In this document: one piece after another, positions 1 to 8,332 of the stretch
How positions within the stretch are numbered: position 1 is the first letter of the stretch
Layout of the letters: each line of letters starts with the position of its first letter
Origin: Onishia taeanensis
Lineage (GTDB): Bacteria; Pseudomonadota; Gammaproteobacteria; Pseudomonadales; Halomonadaceae
NCBI RefSeq assembly: GCF_013349955.1
Contig: NZ_JABVXC010000002.1
Location: 124,001 to 188,000 of the forward strand
Length of the DNA: 64,000 nucleotides
Direction: 5' to 3'
Translations under genes and position numbers: made by a program
The notes under the pieces: model-generated
The model's database searches: none
What the model was told of the DNA's origin: nothing
What the model saw: the letters and a program-made list of their open reading frames with translations, nothing else

Positions 1-592
1 CCAGCACCTCGACCTGGGTGAGGTCAACATCACGCTTCTCATGGAAGTCGAGCAGCCGGCCAGGAGTCGCCACCAGCACATCGACCTTCTTGCCCAACTG
101 GTCGCGCTGCTGCTGATAGTCCATACCACCGACGACGCTGGCGACATTCAGCTTGGTAAACCGCGCCAAAGCCTTGGCATCCTTTTCGATCTGCAGCGCC
201 AGCTCACGGGTCGGCGCGATGATCAGGGCGCGCGGCGCGCCGGGCTTTTGCCCATCGGGCGCCTCTTCTTCGAGGAAGTAGGCCATCATCGAGATCAAGA
301 AGGCGGCGGTCTTACCGGTGCCGGTCTGAGCCTTGCCAACCACGTCACCACCCAGCAAGGTCTGGGCCAGCGCCTCGGCCTGGATAGGCGTGCAATACTC
401 GAAGCCCAGCGCATGGATGGCGCGCATCAGCGGCAGGGGCAGGTCGAAGTCGTGGAAACGCCACTTGCCCGCGACGGCAGGCACCTGGAACTGGCGAATG
501 TCCCAGTTGGACTGTGACTTGCGCGGTTTGCGGCGCCGACGCTTCGGCTTGCGGGTCTGCGCCGGGGCGGGATTCTGTTCCGACTCGCTCAT
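1..592 (-). CDS. rhlB: DEAD-box ATP-dependent RNA helicase, RhlB-like (partial, 3' end outside window)
   Basis: This is the N-terminal 197 codons of a DEAD-box RNA helicase that runs off the left edge. A basic N-terminal extension (PKRRRRKPRKS) precedes FHDFDLPLPLMRAI, the Q-motif region (CTPIQAEAL), Walker A motif I (AQTGTGKTAAF), motif Ia (APTRELALQ), a GG motif (VVGGMD) and motif Ib (TPGRLLDF). The DEAD box itself lies beyond the edge. RhlB-type helicases unwind structured RNA and work with RNase E in the degradosome. The basic extension and the order of motifs fit RhlB better than RhlE, but the distinguishing C-terminus is missing. The ATG at 592 is the first in-frame start. Confidence 0.85.
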   Translation of the reverse strand, partial: MSESEQNPAPAQTRKPKRRRRKPRKSQSNWDIRQFQVPAVAGKWRFHDFDLPLPLMRAIHALGFEYCTPIQAEALAQTLLGGDVVGKAQTGTGKTAAFLISMMAYFLEEEAPDGQKPGAPRALIIAPTRELALQIEKDAKALARFTKLNVASVVGGMDYQQQRDQLGKKVDVLVATPGRLLDFHEKRDVDLTQVEVL

Positions 593-893
593 AGGCTGTG
601 CTTAGGTCCCAATAACAGTGGATGTGATGCACTGACGCCAGGGTCAGGCCAGTTCCGGGTGAGGTATTGTACCAGCCCTTGACCGTCTCGGCTTGTCCAG
701 GTGACATCTTGGCCAAGCAGGATACCCCTATGGTCGATGCTCGATAAGGCCGAGCTCGCCTGCGCGACAGGCGATGAAGCGCCAGGGTCGTTAACGCTGA
801 ACTGCTGACCATAGCCGACGACGCCCGGTGATTGCTGTTGATAGCGCCCGGTGATTGCTAGAATGGCTGTCGCTCAGGAAAGGACACGATGTC
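593..893. other. Intergenic region with a 15-bp direct repeat
   Basis: No convincing gene is visible in these 301 bases between the divergent helicase and small basic protein genes. On the minus strand TACAAT at 666-671 is a possible -10 box for the helicase, with no good -35. The 15-mer CGCCCGGTGATTGCT occurs twice, at 822-836 and 845-859 (23-bp period), just upstream of the plus-strand gene, so it could be an operator or a duplicated promoter segment. The plus-strand ribosome-binding sequence AGGAAAGGA lies at 876-884. Confidence 0.5.
822..859. repeat. 15-bp tandem direct repeat upstream of small basic gene
   Basis: Two exact copies of CGCCCGGTGATTGCT at 822-836 and 845-859, separated by 8 bases. 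They sit 35-70 bp before the start codon at 894, where promoter or operator elements are expected. No function can be assigned. Confidence 0.7.
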
Positions 894-1139
894 ATGACAC
901 GCAGAAAGAAGACTCGCTCGCTGGCCGACAAGGTCACGATCCGCACCGGCCGGCGCAAGGATTACAAGCAGTGGCGCCACGACCACCCCGATGAGGTTGC
1001 TCCGTCGCGCCGCTTCACCGCCAAGAAGCAGGATCAGCGCAAGCAGCAGGCCGCCCGCAAGCTAGAGCGCATGCAGCGGGCGCAGTCGATCGAGATTCAT
1101 CCAGACAAAAACTCCCGACCCGACGACGAGGGCAAATAA
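894..1139 (+). CDS. Small basic conserved-type protein of unknown function, coupled to xthA
   Basis: An 81-residue, highly charged protein starting [13 protein letters not shown], rich in Lys and Arg with many Gln, without signal peptide or membrane segment. I chose ATG 894 because AGGAAAGGA ends 9 nt before it; a TTG at 855 would add 13 residues with no ribosome-binding site. Its TAA stop overlaps the ATG of xthA by one base (TAATG), so the two are probably translationally coupled. The composition suggests nucleic-acid or ribosome contact, but I do not recognise the family. Confidence 0.7.
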   Translation: MTRRKKTRSLADKVTIRTGRRKDYKQWRHDHPDEVAPSRRFTAKKQDQRKQQAARKLERMQRAQSIEIHPDKNSRPDDEGK

Positions 1140-1954
1140 TGCGGCTGGTGTCGTTCAACATCAATGGGGTGCGGGCACGCCCTCACCAGCTCGAAGCCCT
1201 GGTGGCTGCTCACGCGCCGGACGTTATCGGGCTGCAGGAAACCAAGGTCCAGGACAGCGAGTTTCCCCGTGCCGCCCTGGAGGCACTGGGTTACCACGTC
1301 TATTTCCATGGCCAGAAAGGTCACTATGGCGTGGCCCTGATGTGCCGCCAGGAGCCCGAGGCAGTCCACTACGGTTTTCCCGACGATGACGACGATGCCC
1401 AGCGGCGCATGATCGGCGTACGACTGCGGCTGGCCGATGGGGAAAGCCTTACCGTGTGGAACGGCTACTTCCCTCAGGGCGAGAACGTCGAACACCCCAC
1501 CAAGTTTCCCTACAAGGAGCGCTTCTACGCGCAGCTCTCGCGGCTGCTCGAGGAAGACTGCCAGCCAGACGAGCGCATCGCCATCATGGGCGACTTCAAT
1601 ATCTCGCCGGAAGACCGAGATATCGGCATCGGCGAATCCAACCGCAAGCGTTGGCTGCGCGAAGGCAAGACCAGCTTCCAACCCATCGAGCGGGCCTGGC
1701 TGGGCCGGGTCAAGGACTGGGGCCTGACCGACAGCTATCGCCTGGTACACCCGACTCGCGACGATCACTTCAGCTGGTTCGACTACCGCTCCAAGGGCTT
1801 CGATCGCGACCCCAAGCGCGGCCTGCGCATCGACCACATCCTGGTCAGCCGCCCGCTAATCGACAAGGTCACCGATGCCGGCATCGACTATGAGCTGCGC
1901 GGCATGGAAAAACCATCGGACCACGCCCCGGTGTGGACCGAACTGGCACTCTAG
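1139..1954 (+). CDS. xthA: Exodeoxyribonuclease III
   Basis: A 271-residue enzyme of the exonuclease III/AP endonuclease family, which cleaves DNA 5' of abasic sites and digests 3' ends during base-excision repair in the cytoplasm. All catalytic blocks are visible: N7 in FNINGVR, E34 in LQETK, D152 and N154 in MGDFNI, RIDHIL, and D261-H262 in PSDHAPV. The length matches the E. coli enzyme (268 residues). It is the second gene of a two-gene unit and overlaps the stop codon of the small basic gene by one base. Confidence 0.97.
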   Translation: MRLVSFNINGVRARPHQLEALVAAHAPDVIGLQETKVQDSEFPRAALEALGYHVYFHGQKGHYGVALMCRQEPEAVHYGFPDDDDDAQRRMIGVRLRLADGESLTVWNGYFPQGENVEHPTKFPYKERFYAQLSRLLEEDCQPDERIAIMGDFNISPEDRDIGIGESNRKRWLREGKTSFQPIERAWLGRVKDWGLTDSYRLVHPTRDDHFSWFDYRSKGFDRDPKRGLRIDHILVSRPLIDKVTDAGIDYELRGMEKPSDHAPVWTELAL

Positions 1955-1961
1955 CGCTCAC

Positions 1962-1982
1962 GGCGCGTCGCCTAGACGCGCC
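1962..1982. terminator. Possible bidirectional terminator between xthA and TPR gene
   Basis: A perfect 8-bp stem, GGCGCGTC and GACGCGCC around a 5-base loop, lies between the convergent ends of xthA and the TPR gene. Neither side has a clear T run, so it could be a weak or Rho-assisted terminator. Confidence 0.4.
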
Positions 1983-2024
1983 CTGGGCCGCCTGTAACGC
2001 GTTTCTGCCTGCGCCCACGACATG

Positions 2025-3167
2025 TTACTGCGTTGCCAGCGGGTGCTGATCGAGATAGCTCAGCCAGGCGCTGGCCTGCTCGCTGCCCAAGGACTGTGCC
2101 CGTGATAGCGCCTCGCGAGCAGGTGCATCCCTGCCCCACTCCGCCGCCAGTTGTCCGACATACAGCCAGTCCTCGGCCTCGCCGCTGCGTTCGGCGACAC
2201 GGCGCCAGGCCGCAAGCGCCGGGCCACGAGCCCGCGCCTGCTGATAAGCCGTCGCCAGCAGGCGCCGACGCGCCAGACTGTCGCTAAGTCGGCCGCCCTC
2301 AAGCGAGGCCTTCAACAGCTCAGCGGCCCGCGCCGGGGTGCCGGCCGCCAGATGCAGCCGAACGCGACGTTCGAGTGCGGCCTCGCCGCCGAGCACCCCC
2401 TGGCGCCAGCCGGCTTCCCAGAGCGCGGCGGCCTGAGCGTGCTGCCCCAGCCGCTGCGCGAGACCGGCGGCCCGCCGCCATGTATCAGGATTCTCCGGGG
2501 CGCGGGCCAACAGCCGCTGGAGCATGTCCAGTGCCTGGTCATCCTCGCCGGCCTGCTGAAAGATGCTGGCGGCCAGCATCAGGTGTGCATCGGTCGGCGA
2601 GTCATCGCGCGCCAAACCGGCAGAGACCGCCCTCTTCCCTTTATCCCAGCGTTCGAGCCGCGCCTGCGCGCCGGCGAGTTGCCAGTAATCGGCGGCGTCG
2701 CCCCGATGCTCATCCAGCCAGTCTGACAGCAGGTCTGCGCCCCTCGCCTGCTGGCCGCCGCCCAGGCGCAGGCTCGCTTCCCGACGCTGCCAGCGTGCCC
2801 GCATGGCCGCATCGATGCCGCGCACCGCTCGCGCCTGGGCGATGTGTTCGGCGGCTTCGAGATAGGCTTGGCGGTGAACGGCGGCCTCGGAGGCCAACTG
2901 CAGGTAGAGCGCCCGCGCCCAACGGTCGGCGGCGTTGCCGCCCGCCAGGCGCTCGGCCTGGGACAGCGCACGATCCTCCAGCGCCGCGACCTCGCTGGAG
3001 CCGTCGGCCGCTGCGAGGTCCTGCTCGATGGACTCAAGGTCCCGCAGGATGCCGCCAGGCAACGCCGGCGCAGCCAGGCAGGGAGCCGCGACCCAGATGG
3101 TCGTGAACAGTAGTGCTGCCAACACGCGCCGCATGGTAGAAGCAGACGTTGTCACGGGCATGGGCAT
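2025..3167 (-). CDS. Periplasmic TPR-repeat protein of the TonB2 cluster
   Basis: An approximately 380-residue exported helical-repeat protein. An N-terminal signal peptide (RRVLAALLFTTIWVAAPCLAA) is followed by repeated alpha-helical TPR-like units rich in Ala, Leu and Arg (for example DDQALDMLQRLLARAPENPDTWRRAAGLAQRLG) and a C-terminal helical block. It is the last gene of the operon, its start overlapping the tonB stop (TGATG). A tetratricopeptide protein occupies the same place in Vibrio TonB2 clusters (near VC1543, from memory). A scaffold or partner role for TonB is likely; the exact function is unknown. ATG 3161 and GTG 3170 are alternative starts. Confidence 0.8.
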   Translation of the reverse strand: MPMPVTTSASTMRRVLAALLFTTIWVAAPCLAAPALPGGILRDLESIEQDLAAADGSSEVAALEDRALSQAERLAGGNAADRWARALYLQLASEAAVHRQAYLEAAEHIAQARAVRGIDAAMRARWQRREASLRLGGGQQARGADLLSDWLDEHRGDAADYWQLAGAQARLERWDKGKRAVSAGLARDDSPTDAHLMLAASIFQQAGEDDQALDMLQRLLARAPENPDTWRRAAGLAQRLGQHAQAAALWEAGWRQGVLGGEAALERRVRLHLAAGTPARAAELLKASLEGGRLSDSLARRRLLATAYQQARARGPALAAWRRVAERSGEAEDWLYVGQLAAEWGRDAPAREALSRAQSLGSEQASAWLSYLDQHPLATQ

Positions 3168-3940
3168 CACCTCAGCTGGAATTCCAGGCGTTGACGGACC
3201 CGCCGCGACGAGCCGGCCGCAGGAAATTCCCAGCCGGCGATGGCCCGAGCAGCGGCGCGGTCGAAGACCCGAGCGGGGTCGGCCTCGACCACCTTGATCG
3301 AATCCCGTTCGACCTCGCCATCCGGGCGGATCGTGAAGGCCACCACCACATGCCCCTCCAGGCCACGGCGCCGTGCCCGCGATGGATACTCAGGCGGCAC
3401 GCGGCGCGTCGGTCGCGGTGCGGCGCTGACCGCTTGCTGGCCGGCCGCCTGGGCCTCTTCACTGCTTGCGCCATCCCCGGAGGTCGATGCGGTATTGGCC
3501 TCCTCGGCGGCCTTGGCGGCATCTTCCGACGGCGCGGTCGACTCGACAGGCTCGGGAACAGGCTCAGGTGTAGGATCCGGTGTCGGCTCTGGCGTCGGCG
3601 CCGGTTCGGGGGGCTGCTCTTCCAAAGGTGGAAGGGTCATCTCAGCAGGCACCGAGGTTTCAGGCATCGCTGGCAACTCGGGCTCAGGGAGCTCGATCGC
3701 GCTTTGCACCTGAGGAGCCGGCGCAGGGGCCGGAGGCGGCGGTGCTGCCGCTGGAGCCGGAGGGGCTGGACGCGGTGCGGCGTTGGCTGACTGCTGGCTC
3801 GGCGCCTCGACCATGGCCATCGACACGGACGGCACATCCAGCGTTGGCGTATCTTCCGGCGGCGCCACCAGCAGTGCCAGCAGGACGAAAAGCGCACCTA
3901 CCAGCATGACACCCCCCATAAAGGCGACGAGGTGTCGCAT
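3167..3940 (-). CDS. tonB: TonB-family energy transducer (TonB2 type)
   Basis: A 257-residue inner-membrane protein linking the proton-driven ExbB-ExbD motor to outer-membrane TonB-dependent receptors. An N-terminal membrane helix (residues 5-26) is followed by a Pro, Ala and Glu-rich periplasmic spacer (about residues 50-170, with PEPTPDPTPEPVPEPVE) and a C-terminal TonB domain (PEYPSRARRRGLEGHVVVAF, then a domain end containing WEFPA). The spacer is shorter than in E. coli-type TonB with long Pro-Glu/Pro-Lys tracts but of the usual kind. Its ATG shares one base with the exbD stop, implying coupled translation. Confidence 0.93.
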   Translation of the reverse strand: MRHLVAFMGGVMLVGALFVLLALLVAPPEDTPTLDVPSVSMAMVEAPSQQSANAAPRPAPPAPAAAPPPPAPAPAPQVQSAIELPEPELPAMPETSVPAEMTLPPLEEQPPEPAPTPEPTPDPTPEPVPEPVESTAPSEDAAKAAEEANTASTSGDGASSEEAQAAGQQAVSAAPRPTRRVPPEYPSRARRRGLEGHVVVAFTIRPDGEVERDSIKVVEADPARVFDRAAARAIAGWEFPAAGSSRRVRQRLEFQLR

Positions 3941-4347
3941 CAGGAGGCCTCTCGACTGGCCGCTACTGCCATATCCTCGACGCCAGCCTCGCGCAGGCTA
4001 TCCATGACCTCGATCAATAGGCCGGTGGTAGCATCACGATCTGCCTGGATCACTACCGCCCCCTCATCGGCCACAAGGTCTGATACGGTATCGCCCAGGC
4101 GATGCAGGTCCACCGGCTGACCGTCGACCCAAACCGCACCCTCGTTGGTAATGGCCACCATGACCTGAGCATCCGGTCGCGGGGTGGCGGCGCTGGATTC
4201 GGGGCGCTGAATCTCGACCCCGCTCTCCTTGATGAAGGACGTGGTGACGATGAAGAAGATCAGCATGATGAAGACCACGTCGAGCATGGGGGTCAGGTTG
4301 ACCTCTCCCTCGCTACCGTGATCCCCCTCCAGGCGACGCCTACGCAT
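3940..4347 (-). CDS. exbD: ExbD/TolR-family proton-channel protein (TonB2 system)
   Basis: A 135-residue protein with a short cytoplasmic N-terminus, one membrane helix containing the proton-carrying Asp (NLTPMLDVVFIMLIFFIV, near residue 23) and a periplasmic domain. It assembles with the ExbB protein encoded just upstream. The start overlaps the end of exbB by 8 bases, and the stop overlaps the tonB start. The Asp and the length fit ExbD rather than TolR or MotB. Confidence 0.93.
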   Translation of the reverse strand: MRRRRLEGDHGSEGEVNLTPMLDVVFIMLIFFIVTTSFIKESGVEIQRPESSAATPRPDAQVMVAITNEGAVWVDGQPVDLHRLGDTVSDLVADEGAVVIQADRDATTGLLIEVMDSLREAGVEDMAVAASREAS

Positions 4348-4873
4348 GTGAGTCCTCCGTGGCGCGAGCCATCCGATCGTGGAGTTTCTGGTCTTCGCGA
4401 CGAATGATGTGTTCCAGGCGGGTAGTGAACAACAGCCCGACTACCGCCACCGCCATACCGACCAGGGTCGGCAGGGTGGCACGAGCGACGCCATCGGACA
4501 TCGCTCGCGCCTGATTGACTTCGCTGAGCGAGAGGCTATCGAAGACACTTATCATGCCGGTGACCGTGCCCAACAGCCCCAGCAGCGGGCAGACCGCCAC
4601 CAGCCACTTGAGCCAGGGCAAGGGTCGGCGCAGCCGTGCGATCAGCTCGCGTGTCCAGGCCTCGCGCAGGGTAAGGGCGCTCCAACTGACATGATCGTCT
4701 CGCGCCACCCAGCGCCGAATCAGCGCCCGCCGTGCCCGCCGGTAGGTCAGGCGGAAATACCACCAGCGCTCCAACGCCAGGCTGAACAGAACCACGGCCA
4801 CCAGGGCAATCGCCACCAGCACCGGCCCGCCGGCCCGAAACAACCAGTTCAGCGGCTCAAGCCAGGTTGGCAT
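4340..4873 (-). CDS. exbB: ExbB-type MotA/TolQ/ExbB proton-channel protein (TonB2 system)
   Basis: A 177-residue membrane protein of the MotA/TolQ/ExbB family, starting MPTWLEPLNWLFRAGGP. It has three membrane helices, including the conserved VCPLLGLLGTVTGMI and a third helix TLVGMAVAVVGLLF. I chose ATG 4873 because AGGA lies 10 nt upstream and the resulting size matches ExbB2 proteins (about 175 residues); an in-frame ATG at 4900 is less likely. The gene overlaps the end of ttpC by 17 bases. This short ExbB works alongside TtpC in Vibrio-type TonB2 systems. Confidence 0.9.
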   Translation of the reverse strand: MPTWLEPLNWLFRAGGPVLVAIALVAVVLFSLALERWWYFRLTYRRARRALIRRWVARDDHVSWSALTLREAWTRELIARLRRPLPWLKWLVAVCPLLGLLGTVTGMISVFDSLSLSEVNQARAMSDGVARATLPTLVGMAVAVVGLLFTTRLEHIIRREDQKLHDRMARATEDSHA

Positions 4874-6266
4874 GGGGCGCGGATCCTTGCTTGTTGACAT
4901 CAACCGGAGTCGCAGTGGCCGGCTCGAGGCGCTCAGCCAGGGCGGCACTGGCACGACCTTCGATCACCCCCACCAGCGAACGACTGCGGCTGGCGAGCGC
5001 CGTATGCGCAAACAGCAACGGCACCGCAGTGATCAGGCCCAGCACCGTAGTCACCAGCGCTTGGCTGATACCGCCGGCCATCATCTGCGGGTCCCCGGTG
5101 CCGAAGACCGTGATCGCCTGAAAGGTTCCGATCATGCCGGTCACCGTCCCCAGCAGACCAAGCAACGGGGCCACCGCCGCCAGCAGCTTGACCAGCGGCT
5201 GCCCGCGTTCGAGCCGCGGCTGCTCGGCAAGCAGTGCCTCATCGAGCCGGGCCTCGAGGGCCTCAGGGGCATGATCACGGGACAGCGAGGCCAGTCGCCG
5301 AATCACTCGACCCAGCGGGTTGTCATCGCGGGGACGACCGAGGTCCGTGAGCTGACGACGCACGGCCAGACTGATCCCTACCAAGTAAGCATATTGAAGG
5401 ATCGCCGCCAGCAACCCCAGCGCCCCTAGGGTCACGACCACGTAGCCAACCACGCCGCCCTGCTGGAAACGTTCGAGCAAGCTCGGCTGCTGGGCGAGCA
5501 CTTCCATTACCTGCCCCTGGGACGGGTCCATCACCACATGGTCGCCACGGCCGGCCTGGAAGTTCTTGAGGGTATCTTCAGCGGCCCCAGGGGTGTGAGC
5601 GCTCGCCGACAGCTGCCCCTCGGGGCCAGGGCGATGCAGCAGTTGACCGTCGCTGAAGGCCAGCATGTCACCGACACGAATCACCTCCTGAGGCCGGCGT
5701 TCACCGCTCGCATCGGCCACAGGTGCGGTAAAGCGCAGGGCCTGGCCGCTCGCCACGGTGAGCGACATCAGGCTGTCGGCCAGGGCCTCGAGATGCTCGA
5801 GACGTGGCAGGGCATCCTTGCCCAATCGCGGTGGCAAGCGGGTGTCGCCCAAGATCAGGAAGCTGTCGGCGAGGTCATCTCGCAGCGCGCCGGTCTGGCT
5901 CGACAGGGTGCCCGCAATGGCATCCAGCTCGTCCCCCGCCTGACGGCGTCGCTCGGCCAGCGCCTCGCGCCGGGCATCGAGCTCCGCCTGGCGAGCGTCA
6001 AGACGTTCGCGACGCGCCCGGGCCTCTTCCAGTTGCGATGTGACCTCGGCCAAGCGTGCCGACAGAGCCTCGCTATCTTCGACCAGCGCTGACAGGCGCG
6101 CCCGGTCACGCGCTTCGGCGGCTTCGCGCTCAGCCTTGAGCGTCTGAATGGGCGATGCCGAGCTCCCCTCCTGCGCCTGATCCTGGGCCAGAACAGACTG
6201 GACGAGCGCGGCTTGCATCAGGCCGAGAGAGACGGCAGCAACGGCAATGCGCAGCAATCGTTTCAT
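4857..6266 (-). CDS. ttpC: TtpC-like MotA/TolQ/ExbB protein with periplasmic coiled-coil domain
   Basis: A 469-residue protein that fuses an exported N-terminal part to an ExbB-like membrane unit. Residues 1-27 form a signal peptide ending VLA, followed by a long charged coiled coil (about 42-125, Arg/Glu/Ala-rich) and a folded periplasmic segment. Membrane helices come near 290-315, followed by the family hallmark VAPLLGLLGTVTGMI and GISQALVTTVLGLITAVPLL. In Vibrio TonB2 systems TtpC is required for iron transport and connects the ExbB2-ExbD2 motor to TonB2. It overlaps the DUF3450 gene by four bases (ATGA). Confidence 0.88.
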   Translation of the reverse strand: MKRLLRIAVAAVSLGLMQAALVQSVLAQDQAQEGSSASPIQTLKAEREAAEARDRARLSALVEDSEALSARLAEVTSQLEEARARRERLDARQAELDARREALAERRRQAGDELDAIAGTLSSQTGALRDDLADSFLILGDTRLPPRLGKDALPRLEHLEALADSLMSLTVASGQALRFTAPVADASGERRPQEVIRVGDMLAFSDGQLLHRPGPEGQLSASAHTPGAAEDTLKNFQAGRGDHVVMDPSQGQVMEVLAQQPSLLERFQQGGVVGYVVVTLGALGLLAAILQYAYLVGISLAVRRQLTDLGRPRDDNPLGRVIRRLASLSRDHAPEALEARLDEALLAEQPRLERGQPLVKLLAAVAPLLGLLGTVTGMIGTFQAITVFGTGDPQMMAGGISQALVTTVLGLITAVPLLFAHTALASRSRSLVGVIEGRASAALAERLEPATATPVDVNKQGSAPHANLA

Positions 6267-7189
6267 GCGTCACCCTCCTGCTCTGAACGCTGATTCAAGA
6301 CCGCCGAGGTCGCAGACGCACGCGGGGCGTCACTGACAGCCTGGGAGATCGGCAGCGTGAGCAGTTCTGGGGCACGCTGATCGCGGGCAATCCGTAGCCC
6401 CTTGTCGAGCTCGGCCCGCTCGGCACCATCGAGAGGCTGCCACTCGCCTGCCGCCGCCTTCCACACGCCGCCCTCATGGCCATCTGGTGTCAGATAATAG
6501 AGCCCGGCACGACCGATACGCAGGAAATCGACTTCGCGTGGCAGTGATTCTCCTGCTCCCGCCTGGGCAGGCTCGGTCGAGGCGTCATTCGCCTTGGCCT
6601 GCACCGAGTCGACGTCCACAAGTCCCCGCCAGGCATCTAGCTGGCGCCCGTAATCTAGCTCGCGCCGCCAGGCAGCCAGCACACGCTCAAGCGCCTCGGA
6701 GTGGCTCACCTCACCGTCGGCCAGCAGGCCCTCGAGGCTGTCCACCCGAGCCAGTCGCTCTTTCTTCAGAAACGGCAGGTCCGCCTCGACCCACTGGCGC
6801 AAGCGCTCGACCAGATCGCGTAGCATGCCCGGCAACGCCTCGCGGGTATCGCCAAGAGCATCCAGAGCCGCTTCCCGTTCACCCAATGTGGCGGCTTGCT
6901 GGTCGAGGCGCGGCGCCAGCTCGCGGTTATAAGCGGTTAACTGACGCAGTTCCGCCTGCCGCTCGCGCAGTACCTCAATATCGGCGCGAGTGGCGTCGTC
7001 GGCAGCATCGATGCGAGCTTGCAGCGCAGCCTGGGCTTCCTCGGCCGCCAGGGCCTCTTTACTTAGGCTGTCTGCACTCATGGCCTCATCTTGCGGGCCC
7101 TCATCGGCAGAAACCTGCGCGACCGGCACTGCCAGGACAAGCGACAGGGCCAGCCCTGCCTGCCATCGATTCAGGATGTGTCGCACCAT
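6263..7189 (-). CDS. DUF3450-family periplasmic coiled-coil protein, first gene of TonB2 operon
   Basis: A 308-residue exported protein with a signal peptide (MVRHILNRWQAGLALSLVLA, cleavage near AQVSA), a helical coiled-coil segment rich in Glu, Ala and Arg (roughly 55-170) and a C-terminal globular part with LRIGRAGLYYLTPDG. That segment and the gene order are typical of DUF3450 proteins, which lead TtpC-type TonB clusters. I chose ATG 7189 because AGGAG lies 5 nt upstream; an upstream in-frame start would add 19 non-signal residues. The molecular role is unknown. A Fur-like site lies at 7239-7257. Confidence 0.85.
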   Translation of the reverse strand: MVRHILNRWQAGLALSLVLAVPVAQVSADEGPQDEAMSADSLSKEALAAEEAQAALQARIDAADDATRADIEVLRERQAELRQLTAYNRELAPRLDQQAATLGEREAALDALGDTREALPGMLRDLVERLRQWVEADLPFLKKERLARVDSLEGLLADGEVSHSEALERVLAAWRRELDYGRQLDAWRGLVDVDSVQAKANDASTEPAQAGAGESLPREVDFLRIGRAGLYYLTPDGHEGGVWKAAAGEWQPLDGAERAELDKGLRIARDQRAPELLTLPISQAVSDAPRASATSAVLNQRSEQEGDA

Positions 7190-7238
7190 GTTCTCCTGCA
7201 AAGGGGTCGCAACAAGTGGATGACACGCTACCTCAAAC

Positions 7239-7257
7239 AGTAACAATTATCAATAAC
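7239..7257. promoter_or_regulatory. Candidate Fur box upstream of the TonB2 operon
   Basis: The 19-mer AGTAACAATTATCAATAAC, read on the minus strand, matches the classical Fur consensus GATAATGATAATCATTATC at 13 of 19 positions, including the central TGATAAT core. It lies 50 bp before the DUF3450 start codon, in an AT-rich patch inside otherwise GC-rich DNA. Iron repression of TonB systems is well established, which raises the prior. The call is by eye only. Confidence 0.5.
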
Positions 7258-7320
7258 AGCCATAGCCATAACGCTTCCACTCAGCGCCAACCAGCAGGCC
7301 ATCACATCGATAGCGCATAC

Positions 7321-7353
7321 CAAAAGACCGGCCTCCCCGAAGGAAGGCCGGTC
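7321..7353 (-). terminator. Rho-independent terminator of etfBA
   Basis: Read on the minus strand, GACCGGCCT pairs perfectly with AGGCCGGTC around a 10-base loop and is followed at once by TTTTGG. It begins about 27 bases past the etfA stop codon and separates etfBA from the TonB2 operon. Confidence 0.85.
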
Positions 7354-7379
7354 GCAGACGATCGCACTACCATGGCGGT

Positions 7380-8318
7380 TTAGAGCTTGCTTTCGAGCTC
7401 CGGCAGGATTTCGAAAAGATCGCCAACCAGGCCATAGTCGGCCACCTGAAAAATCGGCGCTTCCTCATCCTGGTTGATGGCAACGATCACCTTGGAATCC
7501 TTCATACCCGCCAGGTGCTGGATGGCACCACTGATGCCCACGGCGATATACAGATCCGGCGCGACGATCTTGCCGGTCTGGCCGACCTGCATGTCATTGT
7601 GCGCATAGCCAGCGTCCACGGCGGCACGCGAGGCACCGATGGCGGCACCCAGCTTGTCGGCAATACCGTCGAGCAGCTTGAAGTTCTCGCCGTTGCCCAT
7701 GCCACGGCCACCGGAGATGACCACCTTGGCGGCGCCGAGTTCGGGTCGATCACTCTGCGCCAGCTCCTCTTTGATAAAGCTCGACTGGGTGTTGTCTACC
7801 ACCTTGTCGACCGACTCGATGCCGGCACCGCCGTTGGCCGCCACGGCGTCGAAGGCAGTGGAGCGCACGGTCATCACCTTGAGGGCGTCATCGCTCTTGA
7901 CGGTCGCAATGGCGTTGCCGGCATAGATCGGGCGGCAGAAGGTGTCGATGCCCTCGACGGCGATGACGTCGGAAAGCTGGGAGACATCCTTTAGCGCGGC
8001 GAGGCGCGGCATGACGTTCTTGCCGGTGGTCGAAGCGCTGGAAAGCACATGGCTGTAGCCATCGGCCAGCTCGACCAGCAGCGCGCCCAAAGGCTCGGCC
8101 AACTGGTGGGCGTAAACGGCGTTATCCGCCACCCATACCCGGCTGACGCCATCGAGCTTGGCCGCCGCTTCGGCAATGGCGCTGACGCCTTCACCGGCCA
8201 CCAGCACGTCGATATCGCCACCGCCGGCCCTGGCAATCTCCTGCGCTGCGGCTACCACATGGGCCGTCGTACCGGCGAGCTGTCCGTCGTGATGGTCGGC
8301 AAGTACCAGAATGCTCAT
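7380..8318 (-). CDS. etfA: Electron transfer flavoprotein alpha subunit
   Basis: A 312-residue FAD-binding subunit of the ETF heterodimer, which takes electrons from acyl-CoA and other dehydrogenases and passes them to ETF-ubiquinone oxidoreductase. An N-terminal alpha/beta domain ([12 protein letters not shown]) is followed by the C-terminal FAD domain with [48 protein letters not shown] and [21 protein letters not shown]. The start ATG 8318 follows GGAG by 8 nt and overlaps nothing essential. It forms an operon with etfB. Confidence 0.97.
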   Translation of the reverse strand: MSILVLADHHDGQLAGTTAHVVAAAQEIARAGGGDIDVLVAGEGVSAIAEAAAKLDGVSRVWVADNAVYAHQLAEPLGALLVELADGYSHVLSSASTTGKNVMPRLAALKDVSQLSDVIAVEGIDTFCRPIYAGNAIATVKSDDALKVMTVRSTAFDAVAANGGAGIESVDKVVDNTQSSFIKEELAQSDRPELGAAKVVISGGRGMGNGENFKLLDGIADKLGAAIGASRAAVDAGYAHNDMQVGQTGKIVAPDLYIAVGISGAIQHLAGMKDSKVIVAINQDEEAPIFQVADYGLVGDLFEILPELESKL

Positions 8319-8332
8319 GAGATCAGCTCCTA

